Shown in pieces: positions 1-5,999 of a DNA stretch of 11,747 bases. The first letter of the stretch is position 1. Each line of letters starts with the position of its first letter. The translations under genes and the position numbers were made by a program. The DNA is from Candidatus Sulfopaludibacter sp. SbA3 (GTDB lineage Bacteria; Acidobacteriota; Terriglobia; 2-12-FULL-54-10), in contig CAMBEY010000069.1 of the NCBI GenBank assembly GCA_945865705.1, positions 1 to 11,747 on the forward strand. Direction: 5' to 3'. Below the pieces are notes generated by a model. The model was not told the DNA's origin and made no database searches. It saw only the letters and a list, made by a program, of their open reading frames with translations.

Positions 1-151
1 GAGTGATGAATCGAGAAGGATGGATGTCGGCAGCGAGCGTTTTTTTTGCGCGGATCACCACCGCGGAACGGCTGCGCACGATGTCCTTGCCTAGATCGCG
101 CTTCTGGAACTCCTGAACTTGCTGGTCACGCCTACGTCGTTGAATTTTCAT
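1..151 (-). CDS. CopG-like antitoxin, 5' part only, with an apparent frameshift
   Basis: This gene starts at ATG 151-149, 20 nt after the higA stop, and runs off the window edge. An in-frame TGA lies just upstream of the ATG, so there is no longer start. I see no clear Shine-Dalgarno. The uninterrupted frame gives about 37 sensible residues (basic N-terminus, then EFQKRDLGKDI and AVVIRAKK) and then changes to ADIHPSRF. Skipping one base in the A8 run (T8 at 40-47 on the plus strand) gives RSLPTSILLDSSL. That fits the TSILL stretch at the start of the ribbon-helix-helix of CopG-type antitoxins with this N-terminus, as I remember the family. The gene is therefore frameshifted, phase-variable or a homopolymer sequencing error. 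Its likely role is a DNA-binding antitoxin that represses its own operon. No partner toxin is visible; one could lie beyond position 1. Confidence 0.55.
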   Translation of the reverse strand, partial: MKIQRRRRDQQVQEFQKRDLGKDIVRSRSAVVIRAKKTLAADIHPSRFIT

Positions 152-171
152 AAAGCATCAATACTGCCGGG

Positions 172-453
172 CTAAGCGACTTGCAGCCGCTTGAGCTTGA
201 TCCGCTTGGCGGGAACCTGTGCTAGTTCGTAGTGGGCCTGCTGGGTGATCCAGCTTGCGGCGCTGCCGCCGAAGACTTGCGACAGGCGCACGGCCATCTC
301 GGGCGAGATGCCGCGCTTGCCGTTGACCAGCTCCGAAAGAGTGGTGCGCGTGACGCCCAGCGCGGCGGCGGCCTCCGTGATGGTCAGGCCCAATGGCTCG
401 ATGCACTGGCGCAGCACGAAGCCGCCGGGGTGTGGGGGAGTTTTCATCGGCAT
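172..453 (-). CDS. higA: HigA-type antitoxin, XRE helix-turn-helix
   Basis: The product is a 93-residue antitoxin that should bind and neutralise the HigB-like toxin encoded just upstream and repress their shared promoter. The helix-turn-helix covers roughly residues 25-46 (ITEAAAALGVTRTTLSELVN). It is followed by the HigA signature NGKRGISPEMAVRLS at 44-58 and the W68-x6-Y75 stretch typical of the family's C-terminal helix. Start choice: AGAAGGAG (plus-strand complement around 461-468) lies 9 nt before ATG 453-451, so the first ATG is preferred over the second, six bases in. The Shine-Dalgarno directly abuts the higB stop codon (469-471), so translation of the two genes is probably coupled. 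Length is usual for the family. The toxin-first order is characteristic of higBA. Confidence 0.92.
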   Translation of the reverse strand: MPMKTPPHPGGFVLRQCIEPLGLTITEAAAALGVTRTTLSELVNGKRGISPEMAVRLSQVFGGSAASWITQQAHYELAQVPAKRIKLKRLQVA

Positions 454-468
454 GGGTTCAGTCTCCTT

Positions 469-747
469 CTAGTGATAGTCGACATAATCGACATCCAAAA
501 CTTCACCGTCGGCAACGCGAAAGATCACCCGCCAGTTGGCGCGAACCGTTACCGTCCATAAACCCGCCAAGCCGCCCTTGAGCGGATGCAACCGAAAGCC
601 CGGGAAGTCCATGTCCGCAACCGTGCTAGCGGCATCCAGACGCGCCAGAATATCGCGCAGCTTTGTTGCATGTTCGGCGATTACGCCGCGCGAGTCCCCA
701 TCCTCGTAGAGCCGTCTTAGCCCTTTGTGGCGAATGGATCGAATCAT
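469..747 (-). CDS. higB: HigB/RelE-family mRNA interferase toxin
   Basis: The product is a 92-residue RelE-superfamily toxin, expected to cleave mRNA on the ribosome and to be held inactive by HigA. The fold is recognisable: an N-terminal helical part (residues 8-40), then the core HPLKGG (54-59), W64, the strand R69-x-N71-W72-R73-VIFR, and the C-terminal DVDYVDYH. R69, R73 and the terminal Y91-H92 are the likely catalytic or RNA-contact residues by analogy with HigB and RelE. The frame stays open upstream to about 948, but that part is arginine/proline-rich low complexity overlapping the cytochrome gene. ATG 747-745 gives the normal family length. No Shine-Dalgarno precedes this ATG; the promoter is almost on top of it (see 753-781). 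Confidence 0.9.
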   Translation of the reverse strand: MIRSIRHKGLRRLYEDGDSRGVIAEHATKLRDILARLDAASTVADMDFPGFRLHPLKGGLAGLWTVTVRANWRVIFRVADGEVLDVDYVDYH

Positions 748-752
748 TGCAT

Positions 753-781
753 AGTGTAATCCGTTGCGTAACGCATAGCAA
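753..781 (-). promoter_or_regulatory. Putative higBA promoter with palindromic operator in the spacer
   Basis: Read on the minus strand, the site is -35 TTGCTA (complement of 776-781), a 17-nt spacer, and -10 TACACT (complement of 753-758). Each box matches the sigma70 consensus at 4 of 6 positions with ideal spacing. The spacer contains the palindrome TGCGT-T-ACGCA (complement of 765-775), a natural place for HigA to sit and block RNA polymerase. Only 5 nt separate the -10 box from the higB ATG, so the expected start site falls at or inside the start codon. This is a prediction from spacing and symmetry. Confidence 0.55.
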
Positions 782-797
782 CCGTAGCTCAGGTTGC

Positions 798-1388
798 CTA
801 TTTGCCGAATTGCGTGGCCAGGTAATTGATGATGGCGGTGACTTGATCGGCGGGGGCGGCGGGGCCGCGGGCGATCATGTCGCGGGTGATGCGGTCCCAG
901 TCGGCGCGGGGGCGGCGCACGGTTACCACGCGGCCGATGTCGTGGCACAGCGCACAGCGGGCCTGCACCATTTCCTTGCCGGGACCATCGGGCAGCGTGA
1001 TTGCTTTTGACTCGATTGAAGTTTTCGAGACGGCGGAATTGGGCGGCAGCGTGCCGCTCTCAAACGGCTTCGCGCCGGGCCCGAAATTCTTCACCAGATA
1101 GGCGATGACCGTATCGGCCTCGGCGGCGGTCAACTGCGCGCCGCGCAACACCATCTCCTCCACCATATCTTTCCATCCGGCTTGGCCATCGCGCATCTGA
1201 ATGATGGGCGTCAGCGCATGGCATTGCGTGCAGGCGGTGGCGATGAGCGCCTTGCCGTCGCCATCGGGGAGCGGCGCCGGAGATGGCGATTGCTGCGCGC
1301 GCAGTGTTGGAGCAGCTAGCAACAGCGCGGCCAGCGCGAGGGCGAGTGAGCTTGAAAAAGTTTTTCCGCAGCCGTTAGGTTTAATCAT
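798..1388 (-). CDS. Secreted diheme cytochrome c with duplicated c-type domain
   Basis: The product is a 196-residue periplasmic electron carrier. A hydrophobic signal (about residues 13-26, then LRAQQ) is followed by two homologous halves. Half one has C53-TQ-C56-H57 and half two has C145-AL-C148-H149. Each CxxCH is followed about 20-30 residues later by a W...M..RG motif: W72/M80 and W164/M171, with the Met as likely sixth heme ligand. Each half ends in a similar helix (VIAYLVKNFG and IINYLATQFG), so the gene probably arose by internal duplication. Possible partners are quinoprotein dehydrogenases such as the one at 9186-11039, but nothing in the sequence proves a partner. The ATG has a weak AAGGG about 7 nt upstream. 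The gene lies 261 bp downstream of the ThDP-enzyme gene on the same strand, separated by repeats. Confidence 0.88.
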   Translation of the reverse strand: MIKPNGCGKTFSSSLALALAALLLAAPTLRAQQSPSPAPLPDGDGKALIATACTQCHALTPIIQMRDGQAGWKDMVEEMVLRGAQLTAAEADTVIAYLVKNFGPGAKPFESGTLPPNSAVSKTSIESKAITLPDGPGKEMVQARCALCHDIGRVVTVRRPRADWDRITRDMIARGPAAPADQVTAIINYLATQFGK

Positions 1389-1443
1389 GCTGAACCCTTT
1401 CGTCCATCCACGAAATCAGAAATAAGCCGTTACAGTGCTGCCC

Positions 1444-1476
1444 TTCGACTTCGCTCAGGGCCGTGAGCCTGTCGAA
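1444..1476. repeat. Small REP-like hairpin repeat
   Basis: This is an imperfect inverted repeat: TTCGACTTCGCTCA, then a 6-nt GC-rich loop, then TGAGCCTGTCGAA. The outer TTCGAC/GTCGAA and inner GCTCA/TGAGC pair around a small internal bulge. Repeats of this form (TTCGAC...TGAGC...GTCGAA) are widespread intergenic elements in many bacteria. It lies upstream of the cytochrome c gene and next to the larger repeat at 1482-1645. Confidence 0.6.
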
Positions 1477-1481
1477 CGGCG

Positions 1482-1645
1482 CGTGACAGTGCCGCGACCG
1501 TAAGGGAGCGGGCCGATGGAACCACGCATCCCGCCGCTCATGCTTTCCTCCGGCTTCCGCACGGACCAGGATCGTAATCCAACCGTCGTCATTCGGGGCG
1601 GTGTGTTCCATCGGCCCGCTTGCTGACGCGCGCGGCACTGTCACG
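1482..1645. repeat. MITE-like element: 41-nt inverted arms around an 82-nt interior
   Basis: The left arm is 1482-1522 and the right arm is 1605-1645. Read as inverted repeats, the arms agree at all of the outer 15 nt (CGTGACAGTGCCGCG) and the inner 16 nt (AGCGGGCCGATGGAAC). They differ at five positions within the 10-nt core between them (ACCGTAAGGG against CGCGTCAGCA). The right arm ends 5 nt from the stop codon of the ThDP-enzyme gene. Related arms occur at 8072-8230, and related cores at 5808-5935. The 82-nt interior shows no gene and no resemblance to the interior of the 8072 copy. Confidence 0.75.
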
Positions 1646-1649
1646 CGTG

Positions 1650-3572
1650 CTACACCTTCTTGGTGCGCAACGACTCGACGGTGAAGCCGGGGTGCCAGGT
1701 TGATTGCGCGCCGATGCCGCCGCGCTCGATGCGCATGTCGATGAAGTAGGGCGCGCCGGAGATGTTGGCGCGGCGTCCGCGATCGAGCGCGGCGCGAATG
1801 TCGCCGGGTGCCTCGACCACCTCGGACTCCACGCCGAAGCCGCGCGAGACCAGCGCGAAATCCATGTCGGGATCGCCCATGTAGCAGGCCATGTCGCGGC
1901 CCGTCTCAAACTGGCGGCCGCCCTGCGCCCATATGCGGTTGCGCTCATTGTTGTAGCTGCGATTGTTGAGCACGATGATGGTAACCGGCGCTTTGTAGCG
2001 GCCGTAACTCCACAGCGGCTGCGGGCCGGCGAACAGGAACGCGCCGTCGCCCATGATGGCGACCACTTGGCGGTCGGGCATGGCCAGCTTCACGCCGAAC
2101 GCCGCGCCCAGCCCCCAGCCGAGCGCGCGTCCTCCGTTCGAGAAAAACGTGCGGTCGTTGCCGCCGAAGGCGATCAAGTTTTCGATGGTGCGGCCCGAGT
2201 CAATCTCGCCCACCACCACGGCGTCCTTGTCGAGGAATTGATCCAGCTCCACGCCCAGCCGCTCGACGCTCAGCGGATTGCGGTCCCAGCGATTCTTGGC
2301 GATGGCCAGATGGAAGTCGCGCGTCTGCTTCGAGAATGCGGCGGTTTTCTCGCGGCGGTCTTGAGTGATCTGCTTCAGCCGCGCGTCGGTAGCCATGCTC
2401 TTCACTGCTGCGATCAAGTCAGCCGCCGCCATCTTCACGTCCGCGACCATGGCTACTTCCGTGGGATACGTCCGCGCGAGATTGCCCGAGTCGATGCGCG
2501 CCTCGATCAGCTTCACGCCCGCGCGCATCTTCAGCCGCTCGCCCGCGTAGGGGAGCCGCCCGCCGAGGTTCAGCATCACGTCCACCGCGCCGGGGAAGCG
2601 CAGGTTGGTTTGATAATCGCCGAGCCACAAATCATGCCGCGTGGGAAACGGCTTCGACCAGCCGAGCGATCCCGGCGGGCGCGTGGTGGGCAGCGCGAGC
2701 AGCTCGGCCAGCTCCAGAGTTTCTTTTTCCGCGCGCGACCAGGCGATCTCGTCGCCAACATATAACAGCGGGTTCTTCGCTTCGATCAGCAGCCGCGCAG
2801 CCTTCTCGACCAGCGCGGGGTCGGGGCGGACCTTCATGGAGATGTCGAACTTCGACTGATCCATGATCGTCGTCTTGGCCTCATCAGCGAGCAGGTCTTC
2901 CGGGTAGGAAACGAAGACAGGGCCGCACGGCTCGGTGGTGGCGAACTTAATTGCGCGGCGGGTGATCTCGGGAATCTTGGCGGTGGAGTCGGCGTTCCAG
3001 TGCCACTTGGTGATGGGAGCGGTCATGGCGCCCATGCTCTCCACTTCCTCGAAAGCGTCCTGGCCGAGGCTGGACTCGTCCACGTTGTCGACGCCCACCA
3101 GCACGGGGATGCGGTCCTTCCAGGAGTTGAACATCTGCGTCATGCAGTTGGGCAGGCCAGGCCGCGCGCACATCACGAAGGCCATTTTGCCCGAGGCCTT
3201 GGCGTAGCCGTCGGCCATCGCCGCCAGCGACCCTTCGTGCAGCCCCTTGATGAGGTGCATGTTGGCCTCGTCCATCATGGCGTCGTAGACAGGCGCCTCG
3301 CCGGTGGAGGGATTGAAGAAGATGTACTCGATGCCCGCGGCCTTGAGTTGCGCGACCAGCAGCGCGCCGCCCGAGCCGGTCATCTCGCGCTGCCACGCGG
3401 GACGATCCGCGCTTGCCGCCGGCGTAGTCGCCGATGCCGGAGCCTGATAGGCGGCCAGCGACTTGGCCATGCTGCCGGCACCAGCGGCGCTTACGCCCAG
3501 CGCGGATAGCCCCGCCAGAAATTTGCGCCGCGAAACATCGCGGTCCAGATATTGCTTGACGAGATCTTTCAT
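1650..3572 (-). CDS. Tat-exported ThDP-dependent enzyme (acetolactate synthase/benzoylformate decarboxylase-like)
   Basis: The 640-residue product carries a twin-arginine signal (S14-R15-R16-K17-F18-L19 plus a hydrophobic stretch to about residue 33), so a folded, cofactor-loaded protein would be exported. The three-domain ThDP layout is clear. An N-terminal pyrimidine-binding domain has NPSTGEAP (87-94), the conserved Glu in HEGSLAAMADGYA (E113) and RPGLPN. The central domain spans about 250-390. The C-terminal PP domain carries G508-D-G510, 25 residues, then N536-N537. By eye it aligns with benzoylformate decarboxylase near NSWKDRIP, where that enzyme's active-site His would be R154. The substrate is not predictable. 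ATG 3572-3570 is chosen over an upstream in-frame ATG because GGGAG lies 7 nt before it and the Tat motif then sits normally. It is divergent from the amidohydrolase at 3854; the cytochrome lies downstream. Confidence 0.85.
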   Translation of the reverse strand: MKDLVKQYLDRDVSRRKFLAGLSALGVSAAGAGSMAKSLAAYQAPASATTPAASADRPAWQREMTGSGGALLVAQLKAAGIEYIFFNPSTGEAPVYDAMMDEANMHLIKGLHEGSLAAMADGYAKASGKMAFVMCARPGLPNCMTQMFNSWKDRIPVLVGVDNVDESSLGQDAFEEVESMGAMTAPITKWHWNADSTAKIPEITRRAIKFATTEPCGPVFVSYPEDLLADEAKTTIMDQSKFDISMKVRPDPALVEKAARLLIEAKNPLLYVGDEIAWSRAEKETLELAELLALPTTRPPGSLGWSKPFPTRHDLWLGDYQTNLRFPGAVDVMLNLGGRLPYAGERLKMRAGVKLIEARIDSGNLARTYPTEVAMVADVKMAAADLIAAVKSMATDARLKQITQDRREKTAAFSKQTRDFHLAIAKNRWDRNPLSVERLGVELDQFLDKDAVVVGEIDSGRTIENLIAFGGNDRTFFSNGGRALGWGLGAAFGVKLAMPDRQVVAIMGDGAFLFAGPQPLWSYGRYKAPVTIIVLNNRSYNNERNRIWAQGGRQFETGRDMACYMGDPDMDFALVSRGFGVESEVVEAPGDIRAALDRGRRANISGAPYFIDMRIERGGIGAQSTWHPGFTVESLRTKKV

Positions 3573-3632
3573 GATTCTCTCCCTGCCGTATCGGGTGGTA
3601 GACAATACGGACCCGCCGCCCTTCGCACGGGC

Positions 3633-3641
3633 ATTGTAGCA
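3633..3641 (-). promoter_or_regulatory. Putative extended -10 promoter for the ThDP-enzyme gene
   Basis: The minus strand reads TGC-TACAAT, an extended -10 element with a 5-of-6 match to TATAAT, about 60 nt upstream of the ATG at 3572. The -35 position (TTTTCC) is weak, as is common with extended -10 promoters. Confidence 0.4.
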
Positions 3642-3668
3642 GCAGTCCGCTCGGTGGAAAAGAGGTCC

Positions 3669-3696
3669 GTGAAAGTAAGTGGCAGAAGCGTATAAT
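3669..3696 (+). promoter_or_regulatory. Putative promoter for the amidohydrolase gene
   Basis: A perfect TATAAT (3691-3696) is preceded by GTGAAA (3669-3674; 4 of 6 to TTGACA) with a 16-nt spacer. The predicted transcript starts near 3703, giving a leader of about 150 nt that contains the whole 92-nt palindrome at 3733-3824. The -10 boxes of this promoter and the divergent one at 3633-3641 are about 50 bp apart, so shared regulation is possible. Confidence 0.5.
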
Positions 3697-3732
3697 GGTC
3701 CCGCAGAATTCGGGAATCATTCCCAAGGATGA

Positions 3733-3824
3733 CTGGGTAGCCACGGTGAGCGCATTTCTCGCCGTGGGCTTTGGGGTCCACGGAAAACCCCATGGCCAGA
3801 AATACACTGACCGTGGCTACCCAG
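3733..3824. repeat. 92-nt imperfect palindrome in the amidohydrolase leader
   Basis: The element begins CTGGGTAGCCACGGT (3733-3747) and ends with its exact complement ACCGTGGCTACCCAG (3810-3824). Between them, symmetry continues inward to a loop near 3773-3784. About 34 of the first 40 pairs match, and the mismatches are spread singly. It would form one long hairpin in RNA or a cruciform in DNA. Its 3' end is 16 nt before the GAAGGAG ribosome-binding site of the gene at 3854. I recall repeats of this kind (GTAGCCACGGTGAGC) as common intergenic elements in acidobacteria. A regulatory effect is inference. Confidence 0.75.
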
Positions 3825-3853
3825 ATCGAAGCAGTCGCACGAAGGAGATAACG

Positions 3854-5785
3854 ATGAAAAGATTTGGCATGTTGAGCGTGGCGTTGGCGCTGGTGATGCA
3901 CGCGGCGTTCTTATCGATTCGTGTGTCGGCGCAGACGCTGCCGCCGGAGGTGTCGAAGCAGGGCTACGCCGATTCGATCTACGTCAATGGCAAGATCATC
4001 AGCGTGGACGACGCGGGATACAACCAGAATCCCGGCAGGATTTACGAGGCCATCGCGGTGAAGAACAACCGCTTACAGGCGCTGGGCACATCCGCCCGCA
4101 TCCGCACGCTTGCCAACGCAGAGACCAAGGTGTTTGACCTGAAGGGTCAAACGGTGATTCCCGGCATCGTCGAGAGCCACGTGCACATCTTCGGCGACGC
4201 GCGCATCGCGGCCGAGATGGGCATCTCATCGCCAGGAATTTCCGTGGCGGTGGAGGCCGGCAAGGACATGGAGTCCACGCGGCTGAAGGTGGAAAACGCC
4301 ATCAAGGACGGCATCGCCAAGTCGAAGCCCGGCGAGTGGGTGCGCGTCGGCATCCGTCCCAGCGAGGAGAACGGCATCGACGCCTCACGCGTGTTCAGTT
4401 GGGTGACGCTCGGCGACTTTGAGCCGCGCGAGCGCCTCGACCGCATCGCGCCGAATAATCCCGTGATCGTGCAGGCGGCCAGCCGCGCCACCATCAATTC
4501 GACGGCGTGGAAATTGATGGAGACTTACTTCCCCGATCTGAATGATTACTACGAATCGACGCTGCCCGATGTGCCCAACGCCGGAACCAAGGGCGTGATT
4601 GGTGTCGAGGGGCAGGTCGCGCTGCAATGGGAAATTTTCTGGGAGAAGACGCCCACCACGCTGATTGCCGACATGATGCGGCGCACGCTCGAAAAGGCCG
4701 CAGCGCACGGACTGACCACGTTCAGCTCACGCCTCACGCATCCGCGCCTGATGGACACTTACGCGCTGCTGAATCGCGAGAACCGCATGCCCATTCGCTT
4801 CGCGCTGCTGATGGAAGGCCATCGCCGCCCGCGCGATCAGAAGACGGTGCGTCAGGCGTATCAGATGACCGGCAACCTGACCAACCTCGGCAATGATTAT
4901 CTGTGGGTGAACGGCGTGGCCAGCGAGCTGTGGGACTCGAGTTTCCCGCAAGGCTGCCTCGGTCCGGACATGCCCGCGCCCGCGGTGATCAAGCGCCGCG
5001 AGATGTGCCCCGCGCCGGGGATGCTCTACTATGACACGCTGAAGAACGCGCTCGACGCCGGCTGGCGGCTCGCTGGAATTCACGGCGTGGCCAGCCACGG
5101 CGCGCGCATCTTCATCAACATGGTCGAGCAATCCATGAAGGACACCGGTACGACGGTCGAGGAAATGCGCGCGCGTCGCCTGACCATCGAGCACGCCGAG
5201 GCGCTTGGCAACAAGCCCGACGTGATCGCCGGACTGAAGCGGCTGGGCATCACCGTCAGCGTGCATCCGCCGCGGCTGTGGCGGCGCGACGATTATGTCG
5301 CCGACTACGGTCCGGAGGTCGAGGCGTTTCTCGAGCCGGTGAAGTCGTGGCTGGATCAGGGCGTGAAGGTGGTCGGGCAGATGGAGCGCTACACCAACGT
5401 CGGCTACGTCTGGCAACTGCTGATGACGCGCGAGGTCAACAACGGCAAGAAGGTGCTGCCGCAGGAAGCGCTCGACCGCGTTGTCGTGCTGAAGATGTGG
5501 ACCAACTGGGCCGCTAATTACGTGATGAAGGAAAAAGACCTCGGCACGCTCGAGGTCGGCAAGCTCGCCGACTTCGTGGTGCTCGACAAGGACTACCTGA
5601 CGATTCCCATCGCCGATATCCCCAAGATCAAACCGCAGATGACCGTGGTCGGCGGCAACATCGTGTTCCTCGACGCCCCCTACGCCAAGGCGCTGAACAT
5701 GGAGCCAGCCGGCTTCCGCTACGAACCCGGCTACGAGCCCTGGGGCCCCTACAAGCCCGAATGGTCCGGTGGCGGCGGGGATTAG
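3854..5785 (+). CDS. Secreted Amidohydro_3-type metal-dependent hydrolase
   Basis: The product is a 643-residue exported amidohydrolase of the YtcJ-like branch. A signal peptide covers about residues 1-26 (hydrophobic 6-20, then SIRVSA-Q). The N-terminal beta-sandwich (YVNGKIISVDD, 43-53) leads to VIPGIVESHVH, with metal ligands H109 and H111. Further TIM-barrel candidates are GIHGVASHG (H410, H415) and TIEHAEA (H447). The C-terminal LGTLEVGKLADFVVLDKD (563-580) is the classic composite-domain return. One oddity: where most relatives have a GSD/GTD aspartate, this protein reads VVGQMERYTN, with Q509/E511 and no Asp, so the metal site may differ. The substrate is unknown. The start is fixed by GAAGGAG at 3841-3847, 6 nt before the ATG. 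The frame is open 53 codons further up, but only through the palindrome. It is divergent from the ThDP-enzyme gene. Confidence 0.87.
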   Translation: MKRFGMLSVALALVMHAAFLSIRVSAQTLPPEVSKQGYADSIYVNGKIISVDDAGYNQNPGRIYEAIAVKNNRLQALGTSARIRTLANAETKVFDLKGQTVIPGIVESHVHIFGDARIAAEMGISSPGISVAVEAGKDMESTRLKVENAIKDGIAKSKPGEWVRVGIRPSEENGIDASRVFSWVTLGDFEPRERLDRIAPNNPVIVQAASRATINSTAWKLMETYFPDLNDYYESTLPDVPNAGTKGVIGVEGQVALQWEIFWEKTPTTLIADMMRRTLEKAAAHGLTTFSSRLTHPRLMDTYALLNRENRMPIRFALLMEGHRRPRDQKTVRQAYQMTGNLTNLGNDYLWVNGVASELWDSSFPQGCLGPDMPAPAVIKRREMCPAPGMLYYDTLKNALDAGWRLAGIHGVASHGARIFINMVEQSMKDTGTTVEEMRARRLTIEHAEALGNKPDVIAGLKRLGITVSVHPPRLWRRDDYVADYGPEVEAFLEPVKSWLDQGVKVVGQMERYTNVGYVWQLLMTREVNNGKKVLPQEALDRVVVLKMWTNWAANYVMKEKDLGTLEVGKLADFVVLDKDYLTIPIADIPKIKPQMTVVGGNIVFLDAPYAKALNMEPAGFRYEPGYEPWGPYKPEWSGGGGD

Positions 5786-5807
5786 TTTCGCGCTGGCCAA
5801 TGTCGTC

Positions 5808-5833
5808 ACAGAGCCGCGCGCGTCAGCAAGCGG
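5808..5833 (+). repeat. Single arm of the dispersed GC-rich repeat, core type 1
   Basis: ACAGAGCCGCG is followed by CGCGTCAGCA and AGCGG. This is the same core as in the right arm at 1605-1645 and in both arms at 8072-8230. It lies 22 nt after the amidohydrolase stop and is followed, in direct orientation, by the type 2 copy at 5857. Confidence 0.6.
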
Positions 5834-5856
5834 ACACGGTCGGCGTAATTAATCAA

Positions 5857-5935
5857 ACAGAGCCGCGACCGGGAGGGAGCGGGGGCGTGAGCGTAATGAT
5901 AGGTCGACGCCGCTGCTCCCTTCCGGTCGCGGCTC
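5857..5935. repeat. 21-bp hairpin repeat, core type 2; possible terminator
   Basis: The left arm at 5860-5880 (GAGCCGCGACCGG...) pairs with 5915-5935 over 21 bp with a single G-U wobble, around a 34-nt loop. The core ACCGGGAGGG resembles the ACCGTAAGGG core at 1497-1506. It lies between the amidohydrolase stop and darT on the same strand, so it could end transcription. No U-run follows, so it would not be a classical intrinsic terminator. Confidence 0.65.
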
Positions 5936-5999
5936 CTTCGTATTGGGTGGGTCCATGCCCAGTCCTGATGCTAATTTAGTAGGGCAAGCTTAAGCAGCA

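Noticed and set aside
748..948. N-terminal extension of HigB
   Set aside because: It is low-complexity Arg/Pro/His sequence overlapping the cytochrome c gene and crossing the predicted promoter. The shorter form has normal family length.
1389..1443. Promoter for the cytochrome c gene
   Set aside because: Only poor -10-like sequence (TTATTT) without a partner -35 is visible. Expression could come from the ThDP-enzyme promoter by read-through.
1704..2765. Long open frame on the plus strand opposite the ThDP-enzyme gene
   Set aside because: It is His/Arg/Ala-rich with no domain pattern and mirrors a GC-rich real gene. Such antisense frames are usual at high GC.
3695..3853. Longer start for the amidohydrolase at 3695
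   Set aside because: The extension only translates the 92-nt palindrome and would start within the predicted promoter. A proper ribosome-binding site and signal peptide begin at 3854.
4727..5809. Long minus-strand open frame opposite the amidohydrolase
   Set aside because: It has a His/Leu/Val-rich composition typical of antisense translation, no Shine-Dalgarno, and no recognisable motif.
5943..5990. Promoter for darT
   Set aside because: TAATTT near 5972 has no -35 at a sensible distance. I could not support a specific promoter, although one must exist nearby or upstream.
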